A stretch of DNA of 64,000 nt from CAYJBH01 sp964368815 (GTDB taxonomy: Bacteria; Bacillota; Clostridia; Oscillospirales; Ruminococcaceae), in the NCBI GenBank assembly GCA_964368815.1, contig CAYJDA010000010.1:5160-69159 (forward strand). The letters are read 5' to 3'. Numbering within the stretch: the stretch's first letter is position 1; each line of letters opens with the position of its first letter. The translations under genes and the position numbers were made by a program. Under the pieces are notes generated by a model. It was not told where the DNA came from and ran no database searches. It saw only the letters and a program-made list of their open reading frames with translations. Positions 8,777 to 17,476 of this stretch are shown piece after piece.

Positions 8777-9913
8777 TCATTCGTCGGAGGTATTATTTGA
8801 TTTCAGCGACATTAAGGTAGCGTGAGACTCTTCATTAATTTCCCAAATTCCCTCATTTGGAATCTCCATGAGCTTCATACCATCCTTTTCATAGATGTAA
8901 TACTGTTCAATAATTGTAGTGGATAGGTCGAGAATTGCAATGTTAATAAACATATATTCCGGCACATCAACCGGCATATCCTCTTCACTTTCGGCTATAG
9001 GATCGCCTTCATATATCAACAGGTCACGCAGTGTGTTAACCGGGTCACGCTCGTTACTGCTGTATAGCTCAACACCGGTTGAGTCTCCTGTCTTAACATC
9101 GTAAACTACGGCCGTGTGGTAATCTTCATAGGTGGAACTGATATCATAAACTATGGTAAGTAATGCTCCGAGATCCTCCGCATTTTCAAGCTCGTTTATG
9201 AGCGACGCCGATACGATGCTCTCCGCCCAACTTTTACTATATGGTATTTCCTGTTCACCGAAAATATATACGATTTCCTCTAAATCTTTAATTAAGCCAT
9301 AGAGAATAATTGCATTCTGGTCGTAAGGGGTCAGATCAGCGGTGTCGAGATAGCTTGCCTCGGCATCAAAGGTAACGGTAAGAGAGGATGTCTCGCCCTC
9401 GGTAAAGCCTATTTCTTCTATCAGTGCGCCTTCGGGGTAGCTTAGGGTATTTAGCAAGCTTTCTATATCTGTAGTGTCGTCAAGTTTTTCGGCGTTAAAC
9501 GGCCACAACGTCATAGGGTTTAGCGCCGGGTTGGTTCGAACCGGATTAATTGTATATTCCAATGCAACCGCCTGTGAAGGAAATCCAGCCGCAACATCTC
9601 CAACAATGGTTAAGGTTATCACATCTCCCTCCACTATTGTTCTAAATGAGGCGTCATCGTATTCATTCTCGGTAAGCTTTTGAACCGAGAACCCATCCTC
9701 GTACCCCGTCACGTAGCACTGCATACCCAACAAACTTTCATCATCAAGGCCGGAAACTAATAGCGTTTTCCTAAAATTGTTAACATCGAGAACCTTTGCC
9801 GCAACATTTTCAGTGAGAAGTTCGCTCGGCAATTCCTGTTCCTTGGCGCAGGATGAGAGCATCGATATTGCAATCAGCACGGTAAATATAAAAACTAATT
9901 TTCCCTTTTTCAT
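8777..9913 (-). CDS. Lipoprotein of unknown function
   Basis: 378 residues with a lipoprotein signal peptide ending in the lipobox LSSC (Cys about residue 22), so it is anchored outside the membrane. The first third looks like a small beta domain (KVLDVNNFRKTLLVSG). Residues about 130-230 (NTLSYPEG..., then NAIILYGLIKDLEEIVYIFG) faintly resemble the DUF4825 fold, which I cannot confirm. Acidic overall. A TTGACA at 9978-9973 could be its -35 box. It is followed by 158 bases without any feature. It could be a cell-envelope sensor, but no function is claimed. Confidence 0.75.
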   Translation of the reverse strand: MKKGKLVFIFTVLIAISMLSSCAKEQELPSELLTENVAAKVLDVNNFRKTLLVSGLDDESLLGMQCYVTGYEDGFSVQKLTENEYDDASFRTIVEGDVITLTIVGDVAAGFPSQAVALEYTINPVRTNPALNPMTLWPFNAEKLDDTTDIESLLNTLSYPEGALIEEIGFTEGETSSLTVTFDAEASYLDTADLTPYDQNAIILYGLIKDLEEIVYIFGEQEIPYSKSWAESIVSASLINELENAEDLGALLTIVYDISSTYEDYHTAVVYDVKTGDSTGVELYSSNERDPVNTLRDLLIYEGDPIAESEEDMPVDVPEYMFINIAILDLSTTIIEQYYIYEKDGMKLMEIPNEGIWEINEESHATLMSLKSNNTSDE

Positions 9914-9981
9914 ATTTCTCCCCGAAAAACATAAATATTCTTTAAAATTAGCCTACCACCAAATGAGAATAATGTCAAGTC

Positions 9982-10020
9982 GAAAAAAGAAAAAAACAGC
10001 CGATCTATCAATCGACTGTT
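9982..10020 (-). terminator. Rho-independent terminator of the arsenic operon
   Basis: Arms 9995-10004 and 10011-10020 pair with one mismatch around a six-base loop. Read on the minus strand the stem is followed by a long run of T interrupted once. It lies 38 bases after arsC. Confidence 0.8.
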
Positions 10021-10057
10021 CAGATTAATGCCTGCTGAATATCTTGAAAGTAATCTA

Positions 10058-10516
10058 TTATTTCAACTTTTCTTTAAGTTCCAGCATCTTTTCATGTATT
10101 GTTTTTATCGTCATTTCAAAAAATGAATCATCCTGTCCGCTTGGGTCATCGAGCCCCCAGTTCTCGGAGTATCTACACCGCACTGCAGGGCAGGCAACGT
10201 TGCAACCCATAAATATAACTATGTCCGGCTGTGGTATATCCGTTATCTTTTTATTAAACTGCGTTTGCTCCATATCGATATTATACAGCTTCTTCATCAT
10301 GCGAACGGCATCGGGATTAATTTTATCCTTTATTATAGTGCCGGCAGAAAAACTATCAAACACGTCCTGTGCAAGATGTTTGCCAAGAGCCTCGGCAATC
10401 TGGCTTCTACAGGAGTTGTGGTTACATACAAACGCAACCTTCGGTTTTCCTTCAAAATTGATGTTAAACTCGTTATTCCCGTAGTCATAATCCGCAATAT
10501 TTATCCATTTTTCCAT
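10058..10516 (-). CDS. arsC: Arsenate reductase, thioredoxin-coupled LMW phosphatase type
   Basis: Reduces arsenate to arsenite in the cytoplasm; 152 residues. The phosphatase loop is CNHNSCRS (nucleophile Cys31, Arg37). Further cysteines at 105, 109 and 114 (GCNVACPAVRC) supply the disulfide relay, and DDP at 123-125 carries the general acid. There is an N-terminal extension of about 25 residues before the usual start of the fold. It is the last gene of the minus-strand ars operon, 13 bases after the thioredoxin-like gene, and is followed by a terminator. Expected control is by the ArsR protein at 12083. Confidence 0.93.
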   Translation of the reverse strand: MEKWINIADYDYGNNEFNINFEGKPKVAFVCNHNSCRSQIAEALGKHLAQDVFDSFSAGTIIKDKINPDAVRMMKKLYNIDMEQTQFNKKITDIPQPDIVIFMGCNVACPAVRCRYSENWGLDDPSGQDDSFFEMTIKTIHEKMLELKEKLK

Positions 10517-10529
10517 TATTAAACCTCTT

Positions 10530-10943
10530 TTAAGCTCTTGCTTTTTTTAGAATTTCAACTACTTCATCGCTCTTTAAAACCTTACCGTAGGAAACAACCT
10601 TGCCGTCTACTACCAGTGCCGGTGTCGACATCACGCCATAGCTTGCTATCTGGGAGAAATCGGTAACATGGTCTATCGCGGTATCCATACCAAGCGTCTT
10701 TAGTGCCTCCTTTGTTGCCGCCTCAAGCTGATTGCATTTTGAGCAGCCGGACCCGAGAACCTTAACCGAAGCTCCCGCAGAGTTAGCTTCCTGTGCCGCT
10801 GCAATACTCTCGGCCGACACATCACCGCAACAACCACTACTCTGTTGTGCCTTCTTTGCTGCTATCTCGGAAGGTGTACACATTCCGCCGCAATCGCAAG
10901 CAACTTTTTCTTCTTTTTTCTTTCCAAATCCAAATAATCCCAT
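10530..10943 (-). CDS. Small thioredoxin-like redox protein with Cys-rich N-terminus
   Basis: 137 residues. The C-terminal part (about 58-137) is a redox-active disulfide domain of the thioredoxin_3 type with the active site GSGCSKC and a cis-Pro region MSTPALVVDG. The first 50 residues are unusual: CDCGGMC and SGCCGD add five cysteines, suggesting a metal- or metalloid-binding tail. It lies between the permease gene (19 bases) and arsC (13 bases). It could reduce ArsC or pass a thiol-bound metalloid to the permease (inference). Confidence 0.88.
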   Translation of the reverse strand: MGLFGFGKKKEEKVACDCGGMCTPSEIAAKKAQQSSGCCGDVSAESIAAAQEANSAGASVKVLGSGCSKCNQLEAATKEALKTLGMDTAIDHVTDFSQIASYGVMSTPALVVDGKVVSYGKVLKSDEVVEILKKARA

Positions 10944-10962
10944 AATAAATTCTCCTGTATAG

Positions 10963-11976
10963 TTATATAATGAAAGGTTCTATTGCGTTGAATATATATC
11001 CAACTATTACTATGCCCAAAAAGCATATTGTAATAAACGCGGTAAGGAGCTTAGGTTTTACAGCCTTTTTTAGCATGATCATTGATGGCAAACTTAATGT
11101 TGTTACCGCCATCATAAAGGCAAGTATTGTTCCGAGCTGAGCGCCCTTGGCTAAAAGAGCTTCGGCAATTGGAATTGTTCCAAAAATATCCGCATACATC
11201 GGAATACCTGCAATCGTTGCAAGGAAAACTCCAAACGGATTATTAGTGCCGAGCACAGTTTCAATTATATCCTGCGGTATCCAGTTATGAATAAAGGCGC
11301 CAATACCCACACCTACAATAATATAGGGAAAAACTTTTTTAAAGGTCGATATTACCTGCTCTTTTGCAAATACAAACCTCTCACCCTTTGTAAGATCGGG
11401 GGATTCGATGTCTATATTACCTGCATTTAGAATAAAATCTTCTACATGCTTTTGCATTCCCATTTTATCAAGAAGTGTTCCACCAATTACGGCGATAATT
11501 AAACCTAATAAAACATAAATTACCGCAACGTTAGCTCCAAAAATGCTCATTAATAAAACAAGACTTCCGAGATCCACCATCGGCGAGGAAATAAGAAAAG
11601 AAAAGGTTACGCCAACCGGCAGTCCGGCACTGGTAAAGCCCATAAATAGAGGTATTGAAGAACAGGAACAAAATGGAGTTACCGTTCCGAGCAGTGCCGA
11701 AATTACATTTGCCCATATCCCTTTAAATCGACTTAGTATTCTTTTACTTCTCTCCGGAGGAAAATAGCTTTGTATATACGATATAATAAATATTAGAGTA
11801 CATAACAATACGGTTATTTTAATAACATCATAGATAAAAAAATGAATACTCGCACCGATTCTGCCCTCTATGTCCATACCAAGAGCAGCTAATATTGATC
11901 CTACGATATCGTTTAACCACTTCATTCCAAGTATTTGATTTTGGAAAAAATCCCATCCTGATTTTATTGCACCCAC
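10963..11976 (-). CDS. ArsP-type permease (DUF318/COG0701 family)
   Basis: Polytopic membrane protein of about 337 residues in the family that includes ArsP, an exporter of trivalent organoarsenicals. The diagnostic segment TPFCSCSSIPLFMG is followed by GLPVGVTFSFLISSPMVD, and the second half repeats a similar fold (GIPMYADIFGTIPIAEALL). I prefer GTG 11976, with AGAAAGG eight bases upstream, over the in-frame GTG 11985. The gene has its own ArsR box just upstream (11995-12010). It could export arsenite, methylarsenite or another soft metal; the sequence does not decide. Confidence 0.9.
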   Translation of the reverse strand: MGAIKSGWDFFQNQILGMKWLNDIVGSILAALGMDIEGRIGASIHFFIYDVIKITVLLCTLIFIISYIQSYFPPERSKRILSRFKGIWANVISALLGTVTPFCSCSSIPLFMGFTSAGLPVGVTFSFLISSPMVDLGSLVLLMSIFGANVAVIYVLLGLIIAVIGGTLLDKMGMQKHVEDFILNAGNIDIESPDLTKGERFVFAKEQVISTFKKVFPYIIVGVGIGAFIHNWIPQDIIETVLGTNNPFGVFLATIAGIPMYADIFGTIPIAEALLAKGAQLGTILAFMMAVTTLSLPSMIMLKKAVKPKLLTAFITICFLGIVIVGYIFNAIEPFII

Positions 11977-11994
11977 TGCTATCACCTTTCTTAA

Positions 11995-12010
11995 ATCAAT
12001 AATTTTTGAT
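11995..12010. promoter_or_regulatory. Second ArsR box, in front of the permease gene
   Basis: ATCAA-N6-TTGAT, an exact match to the classic ArsR operator core, placed between arsR and the permease gene. A possible minus-strand -10 box TATACT lies at 12023-12018, so the operator would cover the transcription start. The weak part is the -35 box, which is poor. Confidence 0.65.
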
Positions 12011-12082
12011 ATGTTTAGTATAACATTTGCTATTATATCATGACATCAATACCATCATAATAGAATAGCACAGTTAGTTATA

Positions 12083-12394
12083 TTAAAAACCGGAACTCTT
12101 TTTTTCGTCAAGCTCAAATTCTATATCGGTTAACTCGGTAAGTAGTTCTATTGCTCTATCTCTTCCCTGCTTGCTTATACGGTAATGTGTCCATTTGCCC
12201 TGATACCAACATTCTATAATACCGCTCTCACATAAAATTTTCATATGGTAAGAAAGTTTAGATTGAGCTATGTCTAAGCATTCGGTTAGCTGGCATGCAC
12301 ACTTTTCACCATCGCCGATACAGCGTATTATTTTAACTCTTGTGGGGTCGCACACTGCTTTAAAAACTTTTGCAACTTGTTCTGCTGTAGCCAT
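12083..12394 (-). CDS. arsR: ArsR/SmtB family metalloregulator
   Basis: 103-residue winged-helix repressor that leaves DNA when it binds arsenite. The metal-binding segment is EKCACQLTECLDIAQSKLSYHMKIL: Cys32 and Cys34 correspond to the ELCVCDL box of ArsR, with Cys39 as a possible third ligand. The helix-turn-helix recognition part is IAQSKLSYHMKIL. It is the first gene of the ars operon and is preceded by a consensus promoter and an ArsR box, so it is probably autoregulated. Confidence 0.93.
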   Translation of the reverse strand: MATAEQVAKVFKAVCDPTRVKIIRCIGDGEKCACQLTECLDIAQSKLSYHMKILCESGIIECWYQGKWTHYRISKQGRDRAIELLTELTDIEFELDEKKSSGF

Positions 12395-12426
12395 ATCGCC
12401 CCTCCTATTTGTTACTTCTTGATGTT

Positions 12427-12455
12427 ATTATACAACAGATATTGCAGCTTGTCAA
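12427..12455 (-). promoter_or_regulatory. Consensus promoter of arsR
   Basis: Minus-strand -35 TTGACA (12455-12450) and -10 TATAAT (12432-12427) with a 17-base spacer, about 32 bases before the arsR start. Confidence 0.88.
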
Positions 12456-12459
12456 TACC

Positions 12460-12479
12460 AAATCAAAAAAAATTGATTT
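12460..12479. promoter_or_regulatory. ArsR operator upstream of the arsR promoter
   Basis: Inverted repeat AAATCAA-N6-TTGATTT, containing the ArsR core ATCAA-N6-TTGAT. It begins five bases upstream of the -35 box, about -40 to -59 from the start, the same placement as the ArsR footprint in plasmid R773. Confidence 0.82.
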
Positions 12480-12625
12480 AATGAAAGCAAAAAATTTTAT
12501 ATACATTAAATAGCGGTTAGTTTATCCGCTCTAAAACCGTTATCCTAAATGATAACTAATGTGATAATTGTGCATTAAGTGCTATCTAAGGAATATATTT
12601 ACAACTTAAGATTGCATGTACTAAA

Positions 12626-13870
12626 CTACTCAATGAAATCCTTTTTATGATAAATTAAGCAAACAACCGTCGTAGCTGCTAACAGCACGGTAAAAAATGC
12701 CATTGTTACAGTCCAGCTGTATTGCTCGGTTAACCAACCGATTAAGAAGCCTGACACAGCGGCACCCATATACGACAATGAATTCATTGCACCGGAAACA
12801 AACGCTACCCTCCCCTGTTTTGCAAACAGAGCAGGAATATAGCTAACAAAAACAGTATTTATCGCCATCATAGAGCTGCTGCAAAGCGCAAGTAACATTA
12901 GTGAAAGCCAAAGATTAACACCTCCAATTAGCGTTAACATAAGCATAGCTACAAATGATATAGCAAAGCTAATTGCACACAGGGTAATGTTGTTAGTTAT
13001 CCTTCGTTTTAGCTTGGTTAAAACATATACACCTGCAAGGTTAACTATCGGTAACACCGCCGTTACCAAAACTGCTGTCGCCGATCCGGAGTTAAAGATG
13101 GAATTAATATAGCTTGGTATCCATGCAGTGAGGCCATCTTTAATAAAGCCATGAGAAAATGATGGAAACATCATTATCAATACTATTGGTGTCGTCATTA
13201 TTGCAATTACACCTATGCTGTTTTTCTTTAAAGGCTGAGAATTTAAAGCATTATCGTTTTGAAATTCCGAAGACCTACTTAGGGGCCTGTTTTTAGGATA
13301 AAGTAATACAAATACAGCCCCGACGGCAACCATTATTAACGCCGGCACTATAAATAATGACTTAACATCAAAATGTCTTAGCAGTAACCCCGAGAGCAGA
13401 TAAGATGAAAGCGTACCGACCGGAACTGCTGTTGTAATATAGGCAAATACTTTAAGATGTGTTTCGAGAGGAAAATACAAAACCAGAGTGCGCATTACCG
13501 AGGGCCACAGTAGCGACTGTGCAAAACCGTTAATTCCCCATATTACAGCAAAAATCACTCCCGGAGTTACAACTGCCATAAGTATATTACACAGCGCAGA
13601 CAAGCAAACTCCTATAAAGGGAATGTACCGCGCTGAAAACTTATCCCCCAATATTCCGCTTACAATCTGACCAGCGCCATAGGTGAAGTAATATAACGTT
13701 GATATCAATCCGGCTGTTGAAGGGGTAAGTATTCCGTCTGAGGTGAAATGCACCATGGCGGCTGAATAGTTTAAACGTCCCATATAACTGGAGGCATAAA
13801 AAACACAACAGACAATAAAGAATATAACCTGAAAATTTAAAGAGGTAATTTTTGTTAAGTGATTTTTCAA
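12626..13870 (-). CDS. MFS transporter, organophosphate/phosphate antiporter-like
   Basis: 414 residues with twelve predicted membrane helices. The segments SSYMGRLNYSAAM near the start and WGINGFAQSLLWPSVMRTL in the fourth and fifth helices recall the OPA branch (GlpT, UhpC). The real substrate is unknown. The gene lies 43 bases after the PhnP-like hydrolase in the same direction and is probably cotranscribed with it, which fits a phosphorylated compound as cargo (inference). The 231-base gap downstream toward arsR has only the ars promoter and operator in it. Confidence 0.82.
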   Translation of the reverse strand: MKNHLTKITSLNFQVIFFIVCCVFYASSYMGRLNYSAAMVHFTSDGILTPSTAGLISTLYYFTYGAGQIVSGILGDKFSARYIPFIGVCLSALCNILMAVVTPGVIFAVIWGINGFAQSLLWPSVMRTLVLYFPLETHLKVFAYITTAVPVGTLSSYLLSGLLLRHFDVKSLFIVPALIMVAVGAVFVLLYPKNRPLSRSSEFQNDNALNSQPLKKNSIGVIAIMTTPIVLIMMFPSFSHGFIKDGLTAWIPSYINSIFNSGSATAVLVTAVLPIVNLAGVYVLTKLKRRITNNITLCAISFAISFVAMLMLTLIGGVNLWLSLMLLALCSSSMMAINTVFVSYIPALFAKQGRVAFVSGAMNSLSYMGAAVSGFLIGWLTEQYSWTVTMAFFTVLLAATTVVCLIYHKKDFIE

Positions 13871-13913
13871 AATATTTCCTTTATCTATCTACAGCGTATC
13901 CCCACTTCAGTTA

Positions 13914-14747
13914 TTAAAATTCTACAGTAAAGCCATCATATGCTACAGCCATATCATGCTTTGAAACTCTTTCTTCAATCTCGTCATGCAATAACTCGCC
14001 GTTATGAGAAAAATGATTAACTACAAATTTTGTTTCTTTTGTTACGCAGCCACAGGCGATAAGTTTTTCCTTAACAATCAGGCAATCTTCAATACCCATA
14101 TGATTATTGCCGTCTTTATGTTTGAGTGTTGTGCAGTCGAGGCTAACAAGGGTTATGGGTTTGTTTTTTAGGTACTCAAATACCTCATCTGTAAATATAC
14201 CGGTATCGTTCCCGTACAACAAACTTTTATCGTCCTTTCTTATCAAAAAGATATAGCAATCTTCAGTTCTGTCGTGAAGTGCGGGAAGTGCCGTTACGGT
14301 ATAACCATCAACGTCAACCTCTTCAAAAGGTTTAACATAGTTGTAGGTAACTCCATTTGTCTCGCTATAAAATGGTTCAACGGTTGCGGCTGCATCGTTG
14401 TAAAAATCTAAGCATTTTTTATTTCCGTAAATATTAAGCCCTGAGGTTGCACCATGGCAAAACCCCTTGCAGCGCAATAAAAATTCATATGGATAATAGT
14501 GGTCCTGATGTGAGTGAGTTATCAAAATGTTATCGATATCTAATAAATTGATATTATACTTTAATGAATGGTAATAGGTATCAGGTGGATAGTCTATTAA
14601 AAGTTTATCATCAATAAGTGCCTGTGAGCGGGTTCTTATATTTTTTCCGCCCAAACTGCGAGCCTTTTCGCACGCATCGCATTTACAGTAAACTGCTGGC
14701 CAACCTTCTGCAGCGGCAGTTCCGAGATATTTTATCTTCATTTTCAC
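13914..14747 (-). CDS. MBL-fold metallohydrolase, PhnP-like
   Basis: 277 residues. The metallo-beta-lactamase metal motif is HSHQDH (His78, His80, Asp82, His83), with further ligands in GNDTG and NHFSH. The cysteines in CKCDAC (21, 23, 26) match the extra structural zinc site of PhnP, a cyclic phosphodiesterase acting on 5-phosphoribosyl 1,2-cyclic phosphate. No other phn genes are present, so the substrate may be another cyclic phosphate. The gene starts 20 bases beyond the terminator that ends the sugar transporter operon, so it needs its own promoter or read-through. Confidence 0.82.
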   Translation of the reverse strand: MKMKIKYLGTAAAEGWPAVYCKCDACEKARSLGGKNIRTRSQALIDDKLLIDYPPDTYYHSLKYNINLLDIDNILITHSHQDHYYPYEFLLRCKGFCHGATSGLNIYGNKKCLDFYNDAAATVEPFYSETNGVTYNYVKPFEEVDVDGYTVTALPALHDRTEDCYIFLIRKDDKSLLYGNDTGIFTDEVFEYLKNKPITLVSLDCTTLKHKDGNNHMGIEDCLIVKEKLIACGCVTKETKFVVNHFSHNGELLHDEIEERVSKHDMAVAYDGFTVEF

Positions 14748-14761
14748 TCCTCAAAAATCTT

Positions 14762-14802
14762 AAAAAAATCCGGTTTATTACATTAACGAAATAAACCGGA
14801 TT
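14762..14802 (-). terminator. Rho-independent terminator of the LplABC-type operon
   Basis: Perfect 13-base arms, 14767-14779 and 14790-14802, with a ten-base loop, followed on the minus strand by a run of seven T. It starts about 20 bases after the solute-binding protein gene. Confidence 0.9.
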
Positions 14803-14821
14803 ATAGAATTTAAAGTATTAC

Positions 14822-16501
14822 TTAAAAATCGCCATCAATAATTGCTTGATAATGTGCTACCCATTGCTCTGCACCAAGGTCTTCAATGCGCTGAACATAG
14901 GCATCCCATGTATCATCGGTTATACCGTTGATGATGGAGGTACCAATAAAGTTGTTAACCTCATTTTTAATTTCGGTTTCAACATAGCTGAATTCCTCTG
15001 CCATCTCTGCGGGAATCGGAACATCAGGAACAAGCTCTGCCGGGAAGTATTCTTCATACATCGGGCCTACTGTATATCTGATAGCATCCGGAGACATCTC
15101 ATCCATATTCGGTTTTGCAATTTCATCAATGAACATTAAAGCACTGTCTGAACGCCATGCAAAGGTATAGTGATACTCCGAGGTATTGTTAATATTATCG
15201 GGCATAACCTCAGGTATTGTAACTACAGGAGTTCCATCCTCTGCATAATCCCAATAATCACCCTGCGGGCCGTCACGACTTATGCGTTTCCACTCCGGAT
15301 CGGAATGAATGTGATCCCACCAACGAAGGAGGCCTTCCGGCTCTTCGCAGGTTGCGGAAATGGTAAATCCGTTACGGTTAGCAACAATTGTGTTCAGCTC
15401 GCCTGCTTTAACCTCTTGGCCTTCATAGCCTTCGGCTGTTAGCACCGGAACTGCATTCCATCTGCCTTCATATTCGTCGATAGGTGTCCATGCGCTTCTT
15501 AGTCCAAACCAGTCATGCTGAGAGTACTGAGTGATGTACTCATCGTTAGACATTGTAAAGCCGTCTGCATTAATAAGGCCGGCGTTATACCATTTGTTCA
15601 TCTCGGTTAAGAAATCTCTAAATCTCTGCTCGTTGATGCTTAAGGTATATTGTCCATCTTCCACTCTTCCATACCATGCGCCATCACCGATAGTTCTACC
15701 GGCCATGCCCCAAGAACCTGCAAGAGCTTGAATTTTACTTGCCCAGTTTGCCTGTGCAAACAGATATGGAACCTCATCATCCGGGTCGCCGTTGCCGTTC
15801 ATGTCGTTCTCTTTAAATCCAACAAGAATGTTGTAAAGGTCATCGATTGTCTCCGGCATTTCCATGCCAAGATCGTTTACCCAGTCTTCACGAATGTAAA
15901 GAATATCTGTGGCCCAGTTAGCATACTCGGTCCATGGGCCGGTTGGGAGTGAATAGAGGTTGCCGTCTGTTTTCTTAAGAAAGTCTACACCACCGGGTAT
16001 ATTAGCTTCTATCTGTGAATAGATGTTAGGAGTCCACTGTTGCATAATTTCTTCGGTTAACACCATGAAGTCTTCCGGATTTTCTGCAATTTGTTGTTCC
16101 GAAAGAGGCCTTAGTATAGCATCCGGCATGTTATCGCCTGTTGCCAGCATTAGGTTAAGCTGCTCTTCAAACTGAATTGTGGTAACTTCTCTCCACTCTA
16201 TCGAAATATTGGTTCCCTCGGTGGAAATTTGCATAATTTCCTTGTCGTTCTGACTTGCCGATTTATCAACATTGTCCTTTTCATACATAATCTCGTATGT
16301 AACCGGCTCTTTTGCTATCGGTAGCCCTGTAACATAGATGTTGCCCTTTAATTCAACACCACTTTCGTCTACTTCGGTTGTTGCTGATTCTGTTGCTGCA
16401 GAGTCTGTTTGACTCCCCTCCTCGGCAGATTGGCAGGAGGCTAATAAACTAACCACCATAACAATAGCCAACAAAAATGCAATAACTCTTACTTTGTTCA
16501 T
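14822..16501 (-). CDS. Extracellular solute-binding lipoprotein of a sugar ABC transporter (LplA-like)
   Basis: 559 residues with a lipoprotein signal peptide (lipobox LLASC, Cys about 23) and a Ser/Thr/Glu-rich linker, then a large two-domain binding protein of the type paired with LplB/YtcP permeases for oligosaccharides. The calcium-like loop NDMNGNGDPDDEVPY at about residue 230 is typical of this branch. It is the last gene of the three-gene operon 18421-14822. No ATPase is encoded, so it presumably shares an MsmX-type ATPase from elsewhere. Confidence 0.9.
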   Translation of the reverse strand: MNKVRVIAFLLAIVMVVSLLASCQSAEEGSQTDSAATESATTEVDESGVELKGNIYVTGLPIAKEPVTYEIMYEKDNVDKSASQNDKEIMQISTEGTNISIEWREVTTIQFEEQLNLMLATGDNMPDAILRPLSEQQIAENPEDFMVLTEEIMQQWTPNIYSQIEANIPGGVDFLKKTDGNLYSLPTGPWTEYANWATDILYIREDWVNDLGMEMPETIDDLYNILVGFKENDMNGNGDPDDEVPYLFAQANWASKIQALAGSWGMAGRTIGDGAWYGRVEDGQYTLSINEQRFRDFLTEMNKWYNAGLINADGFTMSNDEYITQYSQHDWFGLRSAWTPIDEYEGRWNAVPVLTAEGYEGQEVKAGELNTIVANRNGFTISATCEEPEGLLRWWDHIHSDPEWKRISRDGPQGDYWDYAEDGTPVVTIPEVMPDNINNTSEYHYTFAWRSDSALMFIDEIAKPNMDEMSPDAIRYTVGPMYEEYFPAELVPDVPIPAEMAEEFSYVETEIKNEVNNFIGTSIINGITDDTWDAYVQRIEDLGAEQWVAHYQAIIDGDF

Positions 16502-16549
16502 TTCTTTTCCCTTTCTTTTTTTGTTATTCTAATGTCGCAAATACGACGA

Positions 16550-17464
16550 TTAGCCCTTTAATGATCCTATCATAATACCCTTTGCAAAATATTTTTGAAT
16601 AAACGGATATACAGTTAAGATAGGCAGTGTTGCAACAACAATAATTGCATATTTAAGCACTTCGGCCATCTGCTGCATAGCTTCCATAGCCTCGGGATCT
16701 ACGATTGATGTATCCATAGTAGATACCGAAACTGCCATTAATTTATCCCTTAAAACCAGCTGCAACGGCATTAAATCAGAATCGGTAATAAAGATTAGAG
16801 CATTAAAATACTCATTCCACTTTGAAACTGCAAAGTAAAGCGCAATAACGGCTATAATAGGTTTAGATAGTGGAACAACGATACTCCAGAAAAATCTAAC
16901 ATTGCCACAACCGTCGATCGATGCCGCTTCATGTAGTTCCCCTGGAATGGAGGATACAAAGAAGGAGCGGCAGATAATTATGTTATAAACCGATGTTGTT
17001 CCGAGTATCACCATAAGTAGTCTGGTATCTCCAAGGTTAAGCCCCTGAACTAGAATATAAAACGGAACTAATCCTCCGGCAAAATACATGGTAAATACGA
17101 ATATTCCCATTATTAAACCGTTAAAAGGCAAATCTTTTCTGGAAAGTGCATATCCTGCAAGTATAGAGCCGGCAACCCCCAAAATCGTGCCTAACACGGT
17201 GTACATTATGGTGTTACCGTATGCTATCCATATATCCGCATCTTCAAAAACACGTTGATAGCCAAGGGTATTAAATCCATCCGGAAATAATAGTATTTCG
17301 CCGCTATTAACTGCTTCCGGTTCACTTAAGGATGCAACCAATACGAAGTAGCAAGGATATGCAACGACTACAAATATGATTCCAAGTACAATGTAGTTAA
17401 ACAGGTAAAAAACTCTATCGATTAGCGGATCGTTTATCTTGTTTCTGTTTTTTTCTTTAGACAT
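16550..17464 (-). CDS. Sugar ABC transporter permease (LplC/YtcP-like)
   Basis: 304 residues, six membrane helices. The ATPase-contact loop reads ELHEAASIDGCGNVRFFWSIVVPLSKP, the EAA motif of carbohydrate permeases of the MalG type. The ending PFIQKYFAKGIMIGSLKG is also characteristic. It lies 12 bases after the first permease gene and 48 bases before the binding protein gene. Confidence 0.94.
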   Translation of the reverse strand: MSKEKNRNKINDPLIDRVFYLFNYIVLGIIFVVVAYPCYFVLVASLSEPEAVNSGEILLFPDGFNTLGYQRVFEDADIWIAYGNTIMYTVLGTILGVAGSILAGYALSRKDLPFNGLIMGIFVFTMYFAGGLVPFYILVQGLNLGDTRLLMVILGTTSVYNIIICRSFFVSSIPGELHEAASIDGCGNVRFFWSIVVPLSKPIIAVIALYFAVSKWNEYFNALIFITDSDLMPLQLVLRDKLMAVSVSTMDTSIVDPEAMEAMQQMAEVLKYAIIVVATLPILTVYPFIQKYFAKGIMIGSLKG

Positions 17465-17476
17465 GCATCTACCTCC

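Noticed and set aside
8777..9913. Firm DUF4825 assignment
   Set aside because: Resemblance is limited to short pieces; a profile search would be needed.
13488..13670. Small open frames opposite the MFS, E1, ribosomal and lipoprotein genes
   Set aside because: They lie wholly inside well-supported genes on the other strand and have no ribosome site or recognisable family.
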